DNA of 44,368 nucleotides from Parasitella parasitica (Eukaryota > Mucoromycota > Mucoromycetes > Mucorales > Mucoraceae): the NCBI GenBank assembly GCA_025201805.1, contig MU619277.1:11359-55726 (forward strand), given 5' to 3'. The position numbers were made by a program, and so were the translations under genes. This document shows positions 10,230-21,315 of the stretch, piece after piece. Within the stretch, counting starts at the first letter, position 1. Each line of letters begins with the position of its first letter. The notes beneath the pieces were generated by a model that saw only the letters and a program-made list of their open reading frames with translations, made no database searches and had not been told where the DNA came from.

Positions 10230-11275
10230 TTAATTATACAAATCGCTTGATGTTTTAATGCCAAGCGTTATGTCAACTTTGGGCAAACTTTTCAAAGAAT
10301 GCTTGATCTCTTCTTCGTATGGTTTTAACGTGCCCGATTAGTCAGATTTTCAACTTGCTCCTCTGATAGCTGTCTACAATTCTCTTAAAAAACTAGTATC
10401 AAAGATGATTTAGTAAAGAGATAAATGCTTGCAGTAAAATAAGAAGTGAAAATACATTCGAATTGCTACAAAGCTCTTCTTTTCTTATCATGCAGAGTCG
10501 CTCATTTTTACATCGAGTTGTATCCTGTCCCTGAAGCACACAGTTTAGGGTAACTACTGTCATGTACGGGCAAAGCACCCTGAAACAACGGGATCCAAAT
10601 ACGTTGTCAGCAATGTTGATATATAGGACTTTCGTGTATCTGATGTTTCCCATACGTTTCCCAATTATCAACGATACCGTACTTAACCACTAGTTTGATA
10701 TTGCACTGGTTTCGAATGCTACCCTGCTTTTTTTTTATCATGGCGATGCATGGCGCAGATTTGATCAATACGTTTTTTGGAGTCGTAAAAGGGGGATGTT
10801 TCATCATTGAATTTAACTTTAATGCCTGTTTAGTCTTGTAAGTGCTACTTTTCTCGGATCAACTAGGTAAATTTGTGTTGCTTGATGATGCTGAAGTATT
10901 GCTACCTGGAAATCATACTTTAAAACAACTGTTCTGATTTTAGCAACACTATATTATCGATGTCAAAATAGCAAATTCGAGCGGGGGAACCGCTATTTGA
11001 AGGATAGATGTTAATGATGGCAATAAATCGGCATAACAGCGCATACTTACTTTACAGAACATACTAGGCTTCGTATCTTTCTGTTATGCCAATAATTTGT
11101 TGCCTCGGATAATGGCAATGTTGAGGAGCAGCTGCAGCAAACTTTAGAATCAACAGTGAAGCTTGATAACTCTAGACCGAATAACTTTTGAAACTCTTTC
11201 GCAACGGACATATCTGACAAAGTTGTCAACAAGTCAATTTTTCGGATGTTCCAATTTATTGTTTGCGCTTATATT
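10230..11275 (-). pseudogene. Probable decayed minus-strand gene, unrecognised
   Basis: Coding-like minus-strand pieces lie in order but cannot be joined cleanly. They are about 11052-11270 (…DMSVAKEFQKLFGLELSSF…, with a good GTAAGT donor at its end), a short NGSPARICYFDIDNI piece (10925-10990), a Lys/Ser-rich piece around 10700-10850 (…MMKHPPFTTPKNVLIKSAP…) after an in-frame TGA, and a terminal piece (…LSEEQVENLTNRA / LKPYEEEIKHSLKSLP…) near 10230-10375 that needs a one-base frame change. I do not recognise the family. Either the gene is decayed, or introns and assembly errors hide a real gene. The interval up to 11613 otherwise holds only the promoter of the next gene. Confidence 0.35.
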
Positions 11276-11613
11276 TTGAAATAACTTTCACAATGCATGA
11301 TATGGCTGCATGGATTGCTCATGTATAAATATCTGACATTTTGGCCACGGTGCCCACTATTTGCATGATGCTTAGTCGGACGTCGAAGCAAAACGGTAAT
11401 GCCGGTAGTACCTAAGAAGACCCTTAGCATGCTTGACCTCCTCAACAACAAAAAACGATAAAAATAGGTACAGAACTGTACTTTAAAAAAAAAGTCGTTA
11501 TAATGTACCCTGATGAAACGAATACAAAAGGGAAAAGTCGCCTTATTCAACCTTTTTCTTTCTTTCTTTTTCTTTTCTCTCAAGTAACAACAACATAAAA
11601 AGGAGTGTTGAAA

Positions 11614-13533
11614 ATGTCTTTCGATAAAGAGGCCATCAAGAATAATATCATCCCCCACGAAAAAGAGGACTTCAAGTATACGTATGGCACAGCTGGTTTC
11701 CGTTCAAAGTAAGTCATGGCCTATTGGCAGGGAAAGAGTAGGTGGTGTTTATTCAGTTTCTATTTCTAGTGCTGACGTGTTGGGCTCTGTCATGTACAAG
11801 GTGGCCATCTTGGCTGCTCTACGCTCAAAAAAATGCAATGGTGTTACTATCGGTGTTATGATTACTGCTTCTCATAACCCTGAACAGGACAACGGTGTAA
11901 AGCTCGTAGATCCTCGAGGCGAAATGCTGGAGCAAACTTGGGAAGTATATGCTACAAAGCTCGCCAATGCAAAGGATGGCGAAAGTCTCTGTCAAGTTGT
12001 TGAGGAGATTGTTTCTCAAAACAAAATTGATGTCGAGACTCCCGCTAAAGTTATTTATGCATATGACACAAGGTAAAACGAACGATAAAGCGTGTCTATT
12101 TGTTACTAATCGCTGCAACTAATAGACCTAGCTGCCCCCACTTGGTCCAATGCCTTGAAAGTGGCCTGAAAGCTGCTGGTGCCCAAAGCACAAACTTTGG
12201 CTTGAAGACGACTCCTATGCTTCACTATCTTGTCCGCTGTCTTAATACTGCCGGTACTAGCGATGCTTACGGCGAGCCTACTGAAGAAGGCTATTACACC
12301 AAGCTGACTTCGGCTTTCACCACTGCAGTCGTAAGTGCTCTTGTTTGAAAACCAGCGCACCGTATTAATGAATGCCATGTAGAAAGGAAAACCTCGCTTG
12401 TCAACTTTGCATGTTGATTGCGCTAATGGTATTGGCGCACCCAAGCTTCGTGAAATGACCAAGTACATCTCCAGCGATGTGTTATCTGTTGAGGTTCTCA
12501 ATGAAGATATTACTACGCTGGGCAAATTGAACAACAACGTGAGTAACACAGTGCAAATGAAACTGCGGTTTTGGAACCCTAACACAATGAAATAGTGCGG
12601 TGCGGATTATGTCAAGACAAATCAACGTGCTCCCCCTAATGTTAACATCGCAGTTGGCGATAGATACTGCTCTTTCGATGGTGATGCTGACCGCATTGTC
12701 TTTTACTATGTTGCTGAGAATGGCTCTTTCAGACTTTTGGATGGTGATAAGATTGCTGGTCTTGCTGCTGCCTTCATTGCTGAGCTTGTTATAGAGGCTG
12801 GTATTGATTCCATCAAGGTCGGTGTTGTCCAAACCGCTTATGCTAATGGTAGCTCCACCAACTATCTTACTAAAACTCTAATGGTTCCTGTTTCCTGTGT
12901 TTCTACTGGCGTGAAGCATCTTCATCACGAAGCCGAGAAATTCGATGTCGGTGTGTACTTTGAAGCCAATGGCCATGGTACCGTTCTTTTCAGCCCTAAT
13001 GCTCTCAACACCATCAAGACTGCTGAAGCGTAAGTCCATACGAACTTTTAATTGCCATATTTATCTAATCTCGAAGCTTGAACAGAAAAACTCCTGCTGA
13101 AAAGCTGGCTCTTACTCAATTAGTTGCTTTGACTGATCTTATCAACCAAACTGTTGGCGATGCAATCTCGGACATGCTTTTGGTAGAGGCTATTCTTACA
13201 AAGCGCCAATGGAGCTTCGAAGAATGGGATCAAGCTTATACTGACCTCCCTAATCGTCTTGTCAAGGTCGTTGTTTCTGACAGACATATCTTCAAGACCA
13301 CCAATGCAGAACGTCAATTAGTCGAGCCTGTTGGTCTTCAAAGTGAAATTGATGCACTCGTTGCCAAGTACACCAGTGGTCGCTCTTTTGTGCGTGCTTC
13401 TGGCACTGAGGATGCTGTTCGTGTTTATGCCGAAGCCGCTACTCGTACTGAGACTGACGACCTTGCATACAAGGTTGCTCAACTTGTCTATGATCGTGCT
13501 GGCGGTGTTGGCGAACGTCCTGGAACAAGCTAA
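11614..13533 (+). CDS. PCM1/AGM1: Phosphoacetylglucosamine mutase
   Basis: Six exons (11614-11708, 11770-12072, 12126-12330, 12383-12538, 12596-13029, 13086-13533) give 546 residues, close to yeast and human homologues. It interconverts GlcNAc-6-P and GlcNAc-1-P in the cytosol, the step before UDP-GlcNAc, which feeds chitin, GPI anchors and N-glycans. Visible landmarks are YGTAGFR at the N-terminus, the phosphoserine loop [11 protein letters not shown] (Ser66), the metal-binding DGDADR at 281-286 and the C-terminal phosphate loop [12 protein letters not shown] at about 501-512. All splice phases agree. The start ATG at 11614 gives MSFDKEAI; no earlier in-frame Met is needed. Codon use is biased, as in well-expressed genes. 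Confidence 0.96.
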
Positions 13534-14089
13534 TCTCATCATAAAGCTAGTCTCCACCCAAAAAAACTTTACCCCTTTTATCAGCATGTAATCAAAATAA
13601 ATATTGTCATCAACTCTTATCTATTACGTAGTTTCATCTATCCATAAAAGCACAAATCATAGTTGCTTAAAATTTTGGTTTTAAACATAAAAAAAACTTG
13701 GCCGCCTGCATGCTACACCATCAAAAGAACCTGGTCGGGGGGGGGGGGAAGCGGAAGTTGTTTATACTCGCTTTTAAAAGGTCCAGGACAAGTAATCATG
13801 CTAATGACATTTTCAATGCAAAAGAGATGTGGTTCAAAAGACCACACTACAGCAGCCACTCTCATTACCATGATTTCATTTAAAATATATTTTTATTTGC
13901 TTTTTTTTTTCTTGGATAAAATGGATAGAAATCTACAAGCTATCAAACTGCTTTAGTTATTGTATAGACATTAAACGGAAAGGGGTTCGTTTATCGATTG
14001 AAAATTGACAGTTGATTTGGTGTTTGATTGATGTGAATGAAACGAGTTTACAGGAATACAAGATTGAAGAGATAAAATTCGAGAAATGC
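13534..14089. other. Interval between PGM3 and NHP2 3' ends
   Basis: 556 bases separate two convergent genes. AATAAA near 13597 fits the 3' end of the mutase gene. There is a run of 12 G at 13737-13748. No gene is seen. Confidence 0.6.
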
Positions 14090-14713
14090 TTAATAAACGA
14101 GCTTTTCATCCTAGTAATTGAAAATTAATCTACGTTGATGTGCAAAGATACGAAACTATTGAAACTTACCAATTCCTTGGCTTGAGCGTAACACTCGTCA
14201 TACAATTCCTTATAGTCTGCAGCGGCCTTGGTGTCCTTGTTCTTACCACCAAAGACGATCATAGTAACAGAGGTTGGACGCTTAGTGGAGCTAGCCTCAC
14301 CCAGTTGTTCCTTGGAGGGAACAAAGACGTAGGGCACATTAGAATCTTCACAGAGAACAGGCATGTGAGAGATAACATCCAAAGGAGAAATGTCACCAGC
14401 AATAATAACAAGGCCTTTCTCACCCTTACGGAGAGCTTTGCCAACTTCCTTAACACCACGACGAACATGTTTAACTTTGCTTGCTACATAGGCAAAGAAA
14501 GAAAAAAAAAAAAACGGGGTCAGTCTCCAACCCGATGTCTGCTCATACGAAACCATTACCCTTTTTGATTGTCTTGTAAATCTTTTTGACAAGCTTCTTC
14601 TCAGCCAAGGGATGAGCAATAGGTGATTGGAAGCGAGGAGCTTCCTCTTCGTTGTCCGAGGTCTCCATCTTGGTGGGCTTGACCTTCTTTTCCTTCTTAT
14701 GCTCCTTGGCCAT
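14090..14713 (-). CDS. NHP2: H/ACA snoRNP protein NHP2 (L7Ae family)
   Basis: Exons 14560-14713, 14170-14483 and a short last exon 14090-14110 give about 162 residues; yeast Nhp2 has 156. The N-terminus is Lys/Glu-rich (MAKEHKKEKKVKPTK). The L7Ae RNA-binding core follows: LAEKKLVKKIYKTIKK, RRGVKEVGKALRKGEKGLV, IIAGDISPLDVISHMPVLCE and VPYVFVPSKEQLGEA, the kink-turn binding signature. NHP2 is a core subunit of H/ACA RNPs that guide pseudouridylation in the nucleolus. The last intron may instead end at the AG 19 bases earlier, giving a different 7-10 residue tail. The acceptor of intron 1 follows a long T run. The stop of the next minus-strand gene lies only 150 bases upstream of this start. 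Confidence 0.92.
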
Positions 14714-14863
14714 TATGATATTTGTTTACAAAGTAAGAAAACCCTTCACAGAAGCTGGACAAAAGAAGAAGAAAAAAAAAAAAAAAAGTTTAAACAAGAC
14801 CTTCGTGACCCGTTTTACACAAGCAACAAAGACTCATTTGGCAAAAAGCCACCAGTTTATTCA

Positions 14864-15639
14864 CTAAAAGTTACCACAAATTGTCAACTCTCGCATCTGC
14901 TGCAAAACATCGTCCACTCGTCTGTCATTTTCATTTTCAGGAGGTATATAGTTTCTCATGCCTTCCAACTTTTCATAACCTGTTTGCGAGAATATGAGCT
15001 GTGATTTGACAAGAGCCTCAAATACTGGGTCCAAATAAGGAACTCGCAGGTCAACCACTTTGGGCAAGTCATTGATCAAAATGGTATTGATATTCTCATA
15101 CATCTCCCGCGCCAAGTTGGCTTCTTGCTCTGCTCTTGGTAGACGTTGAGGATCCTCGACTGGCTTATCGATCAGCTTTCTAACTTTGGACCTTTGGGCG
15201 TCGTAATCCAGCAACTTTTTGTTTCGTCGCTTGACTGCTTCATTCACCTCGGGAAAGTAGGATATAAATCTTGCAAGAGGCTCCATAACTGCTTTTTGAT
15301 AAGCAGGATCCTGATTTAGAGCATCAGTACACAAACACACCTTGAGGACGCATTGCATATTACCAAATTATCCTTTGCTTCTTTCTCCAAAGCTTCAATC
15401 GCCCGCTTGTACTCGGTCAAAGCGTTGTTGGTGAAGGCATTGTCACCATAGAGCTTTTCCATAACCTGGACTAGCCTTGTTTGCGAAGCAATAATTGCTG
15501 TAGCCATGCATGCGTTAGAATGACAAGCGATCTGTTTCAATCAGACATTACCTCTAGTAGAGTCAATGTACTCTTTTGCATGCTTGGATAATTTCTCGGA
15601 TTTCTTTTCGAGTCTAAATTGCATTTACCTTTCTTGTTA

Positions 15640-15671
<32 letters not shown>

Positions 15672-15864
15672 TTCAAGCGCTGTATTTTATTCCACTCACG
15701 ATTTGAATCTTTCAAGCTCTTCATCAAACTCATTGTCTTGTGTTTTGTCTCCTCCTCCTGTTCTTTGTTTCAACTAGTGATGAAAAATGAACATTTACGC
15801 AGTAGTTAACTAGCTCTTTGTCTTCTTACAGTCGTTCCTGCTCTGTTGAGATTCTTCTTGATTC
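14864..15864 (-). CDS. RVS161: BAR-domain protein, Rvs161/Hob3 type (first exon not placed)
   Basis: Exons 15830-15864, 15700-15773, 15552-15613, 15364-15497 and 14864-15310 are in consistent phase and encode about 250 residues; yeast Rvs161 has 265. The sequence starts GIKKNLNRAGTTLKQRTG, the N-terminal amphipathic region after the usual MSW.. start. It continues through DNEFDEELERFKSLEKK, SQTRLVQVMEKLYGDN and FPEVNEAVKRRNKKLLDYD, the N-BAR dimer core. The protein senses and makes membrane curvature in endocytosis and cell fusion. The short initiator exon (probably encoding MSW-like residues) lies upstream beyond the acceptor at 15865, and I could not fix it. A (CA)n tract at 15643-15670 is in the third intron. 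Confidence 0.88.
15643..15670 (+). repeat. (AC)n microsatellite in RVS161 intron
   Basis: Fourteen AC dinucleotides lie within the intron between exons 15700-15773 and 15552-15613. Confidence 0.95.
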
Positions 15865-16983
15865 CTGAGCTATTTGAGAGAATGGTCAGGATCTATAGCA
15901 GTACTTGCAATGCATGTTTTATATTTACAGAAATGCCATTTGGTTATATTTAAATTGTTATATAAATAGTTTATTGTCAATGAAAAAGGAGCAAAAAGAA
16001 AAGGAAAAAGTGGCAATATATCGAATGGAGAGAGAAGCTAAGCTTTTGGTTGCTATGCTGCTTGACGTCATTCCCAGGTGTCCTTCTTGGCTCACTCATT
16101 GTACTACATTCAGTCGTAGCTACAGCGTTGTATTGTGGTTCAAAGACATGATGGTATAATTTTACTGCATCCAGACCAAGAAAGCATGCAGAAAAGCATC
16201 TATTCACAAACATCTCCTATCAGCAGCATCGTGAAGAGTGGTTGTTCTGGAGCTGAACTGCTTATCTCTCAGGAACACATCCCCAGAAGAATATCCGATT
16301 TCTGTTTATAGTAAAAGCGTATTGAAATCGAACCTTCACCACCTTTAAATTGCATAACTCACGAGCATTTGTATTTTAACCAGGAATATTCTTTTGGGAA
16401 AGACTATCGCTACTGAAATGTTGTTCAAAGTAATGGAAAAAAAGGCGGTCAATTAATACTACTTTGCTCAGTGAAGCTACATAATAGTAGCTTCTGAGAT
16501 AATATTCTACAGCATCTTAGCTGCTAATTTATACCATAGTGGTTCCAAATTAACTATAGATTTCATATCTTGCTCCTCAGTTCAAAATGAGCACTCTCAC
16601 CTGGCAAAGCAAGCATATAAAGTGGCAGGCTGTAAATTCAACCTCCGCAGTATATTGCCATTTCAACTTGGACACATCCATATAGTGCTATCAATATGAA
16701 ACAAAGCGCATTACACGATGCTTGTGATAGGCACAAATTCTAGATGTGCTAATCCCAAGCCAGAGATTTCAAGCATACAAAGCAGTAAAGACAAGATGAA
16801 AAGTCTGCAAATGAAGCCTCTCTGATGAATCATATATCGATAAATTACGACCTTGGAGTTTATTGTTGGCACAAGTTGATATCACCAAAGACGTAAATTT
16901 GGATTAGTCAAAAGCGCCAATTGGCACTGGAAGCACTTTATGTATATACATGTATAAATAATTAACAAATGTAAAAAATACAT
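15865..16983. other. Interval between RVS161 and PIK1
   Basis: About 1.1 kb holds the promoter and unplaced first exon of the RVS161-like gene and the 3' flank of PIK1. The open frames here (15905-16159 plus, 15977-16213 minus) have no recognisable domain. I see nothing else. Confidence 0.5.
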
Positions 16984-19900
16984 CTACAAAATTCCCTATA
17001 ATTTTATGAAAAATCAGTCAGCATACATGTGTTACAGCAGACTCATAAAAACACTTACTTGAGAGTAATACTGGAAAGTATCATATAGTCTTGTAAACAC
17101 ATTACAGCAGCTACTCATAATCAACTTGTCTACAAATTCTTCTGCCTGAGGCTCTGTCAGATGCAACTGAAACCGATCTCGCAATTGAAGCACAGTCAAA
17201 TCCCCATTTTGAAAGCATGGCAATTTGGAGTCCTTACGCATCATTTCTGTCAACAACAAGATGTTTTCGCTATGCTTGCGAACTGAAAGAAACGCAGCCT
17301 TCATCAGCGCCTTGTATTCAGCAAATTTCTCTCCATGAACGCCGCCCAAGATGTCAATGTATTCCTGGGGTAATTTAAAAGGTGCCATTTCAAAGCCTAC
17401 AGAGCCTGGAGAATTAGACAGCATGAAGCCGAAATCAATGTGGATCAAGTGGCCTGCTTCGTCGATCAATAGGTTGCCATTATGTCTGTCTTTGATTTGC
17501 AGTACATAGCAAGCAATGGAATAGCCCGCCAAGCTTCGCATAAAAGCGTCCTGCGCCTTTATAAATTCATCTGAATCCGAAGGTCCCCAAAGCTTTTATA
17601 TTTTAATTAGCAATCAGAATTCCGTTCCTTGATCTCAACATGGAANNNNNNNNNNNNNNNNNNNNNNNNNNNNNNNNNNNNNNNNNNNNNNNNNNNNNNN
17701 NNNNNNNNNNNNNNNNNNNNNNNNNNNNNNNNNNNNNNNNNNNNNNNNNNNNNNNNNNNNNNNNNNNNNNNNNNNNNNNNNNNNNNNNNNNNNNNNNNNN
17801 NNNNNNNNNNNNNNNNNNNNNNNNNNNNNNNNNNNNNNNNAAAAGCAAATTAGACGCAACTCTGCCTTACAAGTAAAAGTCCAAACTTACTATTTCACCC
17901 AAACATCCACACCAGTGTCTTCCCAAATCCTTTGCATTTCTCTAATCAACTGAATCGCAAATTGTTCTTGTCGAAGATCTGCGCCTTGTTTTACAATGAC
18001 CGACATGAGCCTCCAGTTAGGTAAATGGCCGTAAGGAGAGGCTTGACGCAAACGAGCCTTCTTGGTCTCCCAGTCTTCAGACAATACAGCAGCGCTGGGA
18101 TCCTCCTTGTTGACGACCCAAGCAATACGCTGCTCGTCTTCCAGCATATCTCCGCCGGCACCCTCACCCCCTCCTCCGCCTACGCCACTGCCAACACCTT
18201 CAGTCTTCATCTTGAGCATGCGCTGTTCTTCCAGGGCTATCATTTCCTTGATAATGCGTTGTCTTATCTGTTCCGTATTCTGTTTATAAGGAGCAGTTGT
18301 ATTGGGAGGTTGCAGTTGAGCCAACATGACAGCGGCTGTACGCATGCGCTCTGCATAGTCGTCAGCGGATCTCGAGTTGCGTCTACTGCCATTGCTACAA
18401 CTGTCATTGGTATTGAGCACTGTCGCTTTGACAGGCGCGCATGATCTCTTCTCATCTTGGAACCCGCTTATGAACGAACCGCTGCTGCTGCTGCTGCTGA
18501 TGGTTGTTGCCGAGGATGAGGTGCTCATGATAGATTTACGGTGTGAATGTTTTCGTCGTGATGCGCGATACAATGCGGAATTGTAGCCATCGTTTTCAAA
18601 ATTCATTTCATCATCCAAGACTTCAATCATCAGCAAGTAAGGAGCACGTTCAGCGGAATTGAGCACAACAGCATCAGAGGGGCTGATGCGGACGACGCGG
18701 TGGTGGTGAGGTTTCTCGGCGGTCGCAGGGCACCAAAGGGGTAAGCAGATCTCTGCTGGTAAATTATGATTGAGCAGCGTCAACTCTGCATGCAGTGCAC
18801 TCATACGAGCTTCCTTAGGCACCATGACCAATCGAGTAGCAATGTCCACTAGTGCCAACACAAACTGCATCTCAGATCTAAAGTAGTTGCTACGCAACAG
18901 AGATTGGCGGCTTTTGCGTTTTTGTTGCTGCTGCAGTTGCTTGCGCTCTTTCTCTTGCTCTTGCTCTTTCTCTTTCTCTTTCTCTTGCTGCTTTTGTTGT
19001 TGTTCCTGATCTGAGTCTCGATCTTCCAAGGCAAGCGCAAGATCAGTTTCGACAGAGCATCTGGATATGTCTGGGGATAGTGGTGCGGTATTTGTTGGCA
19101 CAGAGGATTGTCCTAGTGCCGTAAGGGCGGGGTCGAACACTGACAATGCTGTCGAGGTCGAAGATAGCCCTCTTTCCTCACTCAGCATTTTGCGGTTCAG
19201 TTTGTGATGTGCATTCTTGATATAACGGCCCACAGAAAACGCCTTGCCACGATGCAAATCCTCTAATGACGGCGAGCTTGTAAATGGGTTGAATTTCTTT
19301 TTTATGGTATTGTTAAAGTGGTGCGGTAAAGGCAGATCGGGTTGTGAGGCAGAGATGTAGCTCGAATGAGGTGATGGCGCTTTTGGCTGATCTTTGGTAA
19401 CAGATGTGGCAGAAGCAGTAGCTTTTAATCCGGAGGAAGAGGAACCCTCGGTCGTATTTCTTCGTGTCAACGTAAACGGGATACCTTGTGTTCTGCTTTT
19501 GCGCCCCTGAGCAATTGCAATTCTACCTGCTGGTTTGGTCATTAAAGGCTGTCCTATTCCGAGCAGCATGGCACCCATACCCACGAGAGCAGGCAGAGCA
19601 TGCTCCCGTACATTTTCCGTGTATTTTGATGGGTCAGAGTCTTGATCTTCGTCATCGTCGCTATTATCCTCAGAGAATACAATGGCCTGAGATCTATTTA
19701 GTAAGCGCTTGCATAGGTTGAATGAAGGGCTGGAGGGGTTTGTGGATAGATCCGAAAGGTAGGCTTGTAGGTACCACAGAGACTGTTGATCAAGTTAGAA
19801 CATCTTGAGGCTTTGTAGTTATGTGGTTGTCTTACCATTAATGCTATGTGGGTTGACTTTTCACACATCTCGATCAGGAAGCATTCCAGCGCTACGGAAT

Positions 19901-20161
19901 CTGAGGGCCTCGCTATCAGCAAATGGCTGCAGAGCGTTGTTTTAGTATGCAATAATAATTATAATAACAGTGGTTTCGTGGAAACACTTACATTAGCTGT
20001 GGTAAAAAGAACTCTATTTCTGATATGGGGAAGCCCTTCAGCTCATTACAAAGATAATGTTGAATTCCTACATTGTCAGAGTACCTGAACAAATATGACA
20101 CTGCGATCCATGAGTTGAAGAATTCTGATGTGAAAAGCCGTAACAAGAGTGCGTTGGACAT
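16984..20161 (-). CDS. PIK1: Phosphatidylinositol 4-kinase, Pik1/PI4KIII-beta type (interrupted by gap)
   Basis: Exons 19992-20161, 19836-19926, 17891-19782, then hidden sequence in the N gap, 17059-17592 and a 12-base last exon 16984-16995 encoding GIL and stop. About 717 residues lie before the gap. The N-terminal lipid-kinase-unique region is clear (SEFFNSWIAVSYLFRYSDN, FFLPQL, STHIALMSLWYLQAYLSD). A long Ser/Gln/Glu-rich linker follows, then LNHNLPAEICLPLWC and VVLNSAERAPYLLMIEVLDD, and KQGADLRQEQFAIQLI of the kinase N-lobe. After the gap come the catalytic loop DRHNGN and the metal-binding IDFGF. The enzyme makes PI4P at the Golgi and nucleus and is essential for secretion in yeast. The start codon at 20161 gives MSNALLLRLF. 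The gap hides roughly 50 conserved N/C-lobe residues. Confidence 0.93.
17646..17840. other. Assembly gap (195 N)
   Basis: A run of 195 undetermined bases lies inside the PIK1 gene and covers an acceptor site and the start of a kinase-domain exon. ORFs drawn across it are meaningless. Confidence 0.99.
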
Positions 20162-20568
20162 TGTTATTTGTGTTGCAAATGGGACAGCGAATGCGACGTG
20201 CACCAAGCGGTAAGGATAATAAAAGAGAGAGAGAGAAAGAGAGAGAGAAAGAGAAAGATTAATAAATGCGTCGCTAGTGCCTTTTAAATAGCATGCACTT
20301 TTTTTTTTGTTTTATTCTTGTTCGAGAAAAAAAGAATAAATACGACACTGCACAATGAAAAAGGAGTAAAAAGAAAAGAGCAATTAAATAGCTGATTTGT
20401 TTGAATAGTCGAAAATGCACTCTATACGGTACTTCAGGTTAAATCTCCCCCCTCTGCCGTGTACTACAAATAATCCATGTTTGGCGCGACAATAATAAAA
20501 AAAAAAAAAAAAGCGTGGGTTAATGGCACTTGCCACTTTTTCTCTGTGCTATTCGGTAAATTTTTTTC
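20162..20568. promoter_or_regulatory. Divergent promoter, PIK1 and Zn2Cys6 gene
   Basis: 407 bases lie between two start codons in opposite directions. It contains a purine-rich GA tract at about 20225-20260 and an A-run at 20495-20512. No specific site is recognised. Confidence 0.5.
20225..20260 (+). repeat. GA-rich simple repeat
   Basis: GAGAGAGA/AAGA units lie in the PIK1 5' flank. Confidence 0.85.
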
Positions 20569-21275
20569 ATGCCTGGCTCACCTGAAGAACAGCAAGCATC
20601 CGCAAAACGTAAAAGGCTATCATTGGCTTGTAACGTGTGCCGTCGTAAAAAGGTACGCTGTTTGTACAAATGCCTTGCTGAGTGATGGCTGATGGCCCTT
20701 TGCCACCAAAAAGATTAAATGTGACGGAGCAAAGCCTACCTGTGGCAAATGCGAGCGATTCAAGCAAGAGTGTACATATACTGACGTTGTAAGGAAAAGA
20801 GGGCCTCGGCAAGGACATATAGACTTACTAGAGCAAAGACTTCGAAAGATGGAAGAGTTGATCACTGCAGGCAGATCAGTGTTGGAAGCCTCGCCCTCGA
20901 CAATACCAATTGTAGAAGAGCCGATACTACGGCAACCATCTCTGCTACAGACAGGGCCACCGTCTTCCAAGTACCACTTGCCACCAGCAGTGGCAGCGGA
21001 AGCTACACCGGCATGGAGACTACAGAAACCAACGCCTGTCGAAAAGCTTGAATGGCCACCCATGGATATAGTGCAGCATTTAGCAGATATCTATTTTTTG
21101 CATTTCGAGACGCTCTCTCCCATTGCGGACACAAAGGGATTCAAAGCAACCATCCAAAACAAGACATGCAATACTTTTTTGTTATATAGCATACTATCAG
21201 TGGCAGCGAGGTAAATGAGCCAAAGAGAGATTAAAAATTGCAGATACAATATTTACTTATAGAGTCCACGTACAA

Positions 21276-21315
<40 letters not shown>

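Noticed and set aside
13737-13748. 12-G run as possible quadruplex or regulatory element
   Set aside because: A single mononucleotide run, like the one at 43092-43103; simple-repeat slippage explains it.
14125-14619. Single 164-codon ORF for NHP2
   Set aside because: Runs through two introns; the spliced three-exon model restores the family's N-terminus and length.
17603-17876. Open frames on both strands across the N run
   Set aside because: They are artefacts of undetermined bases.
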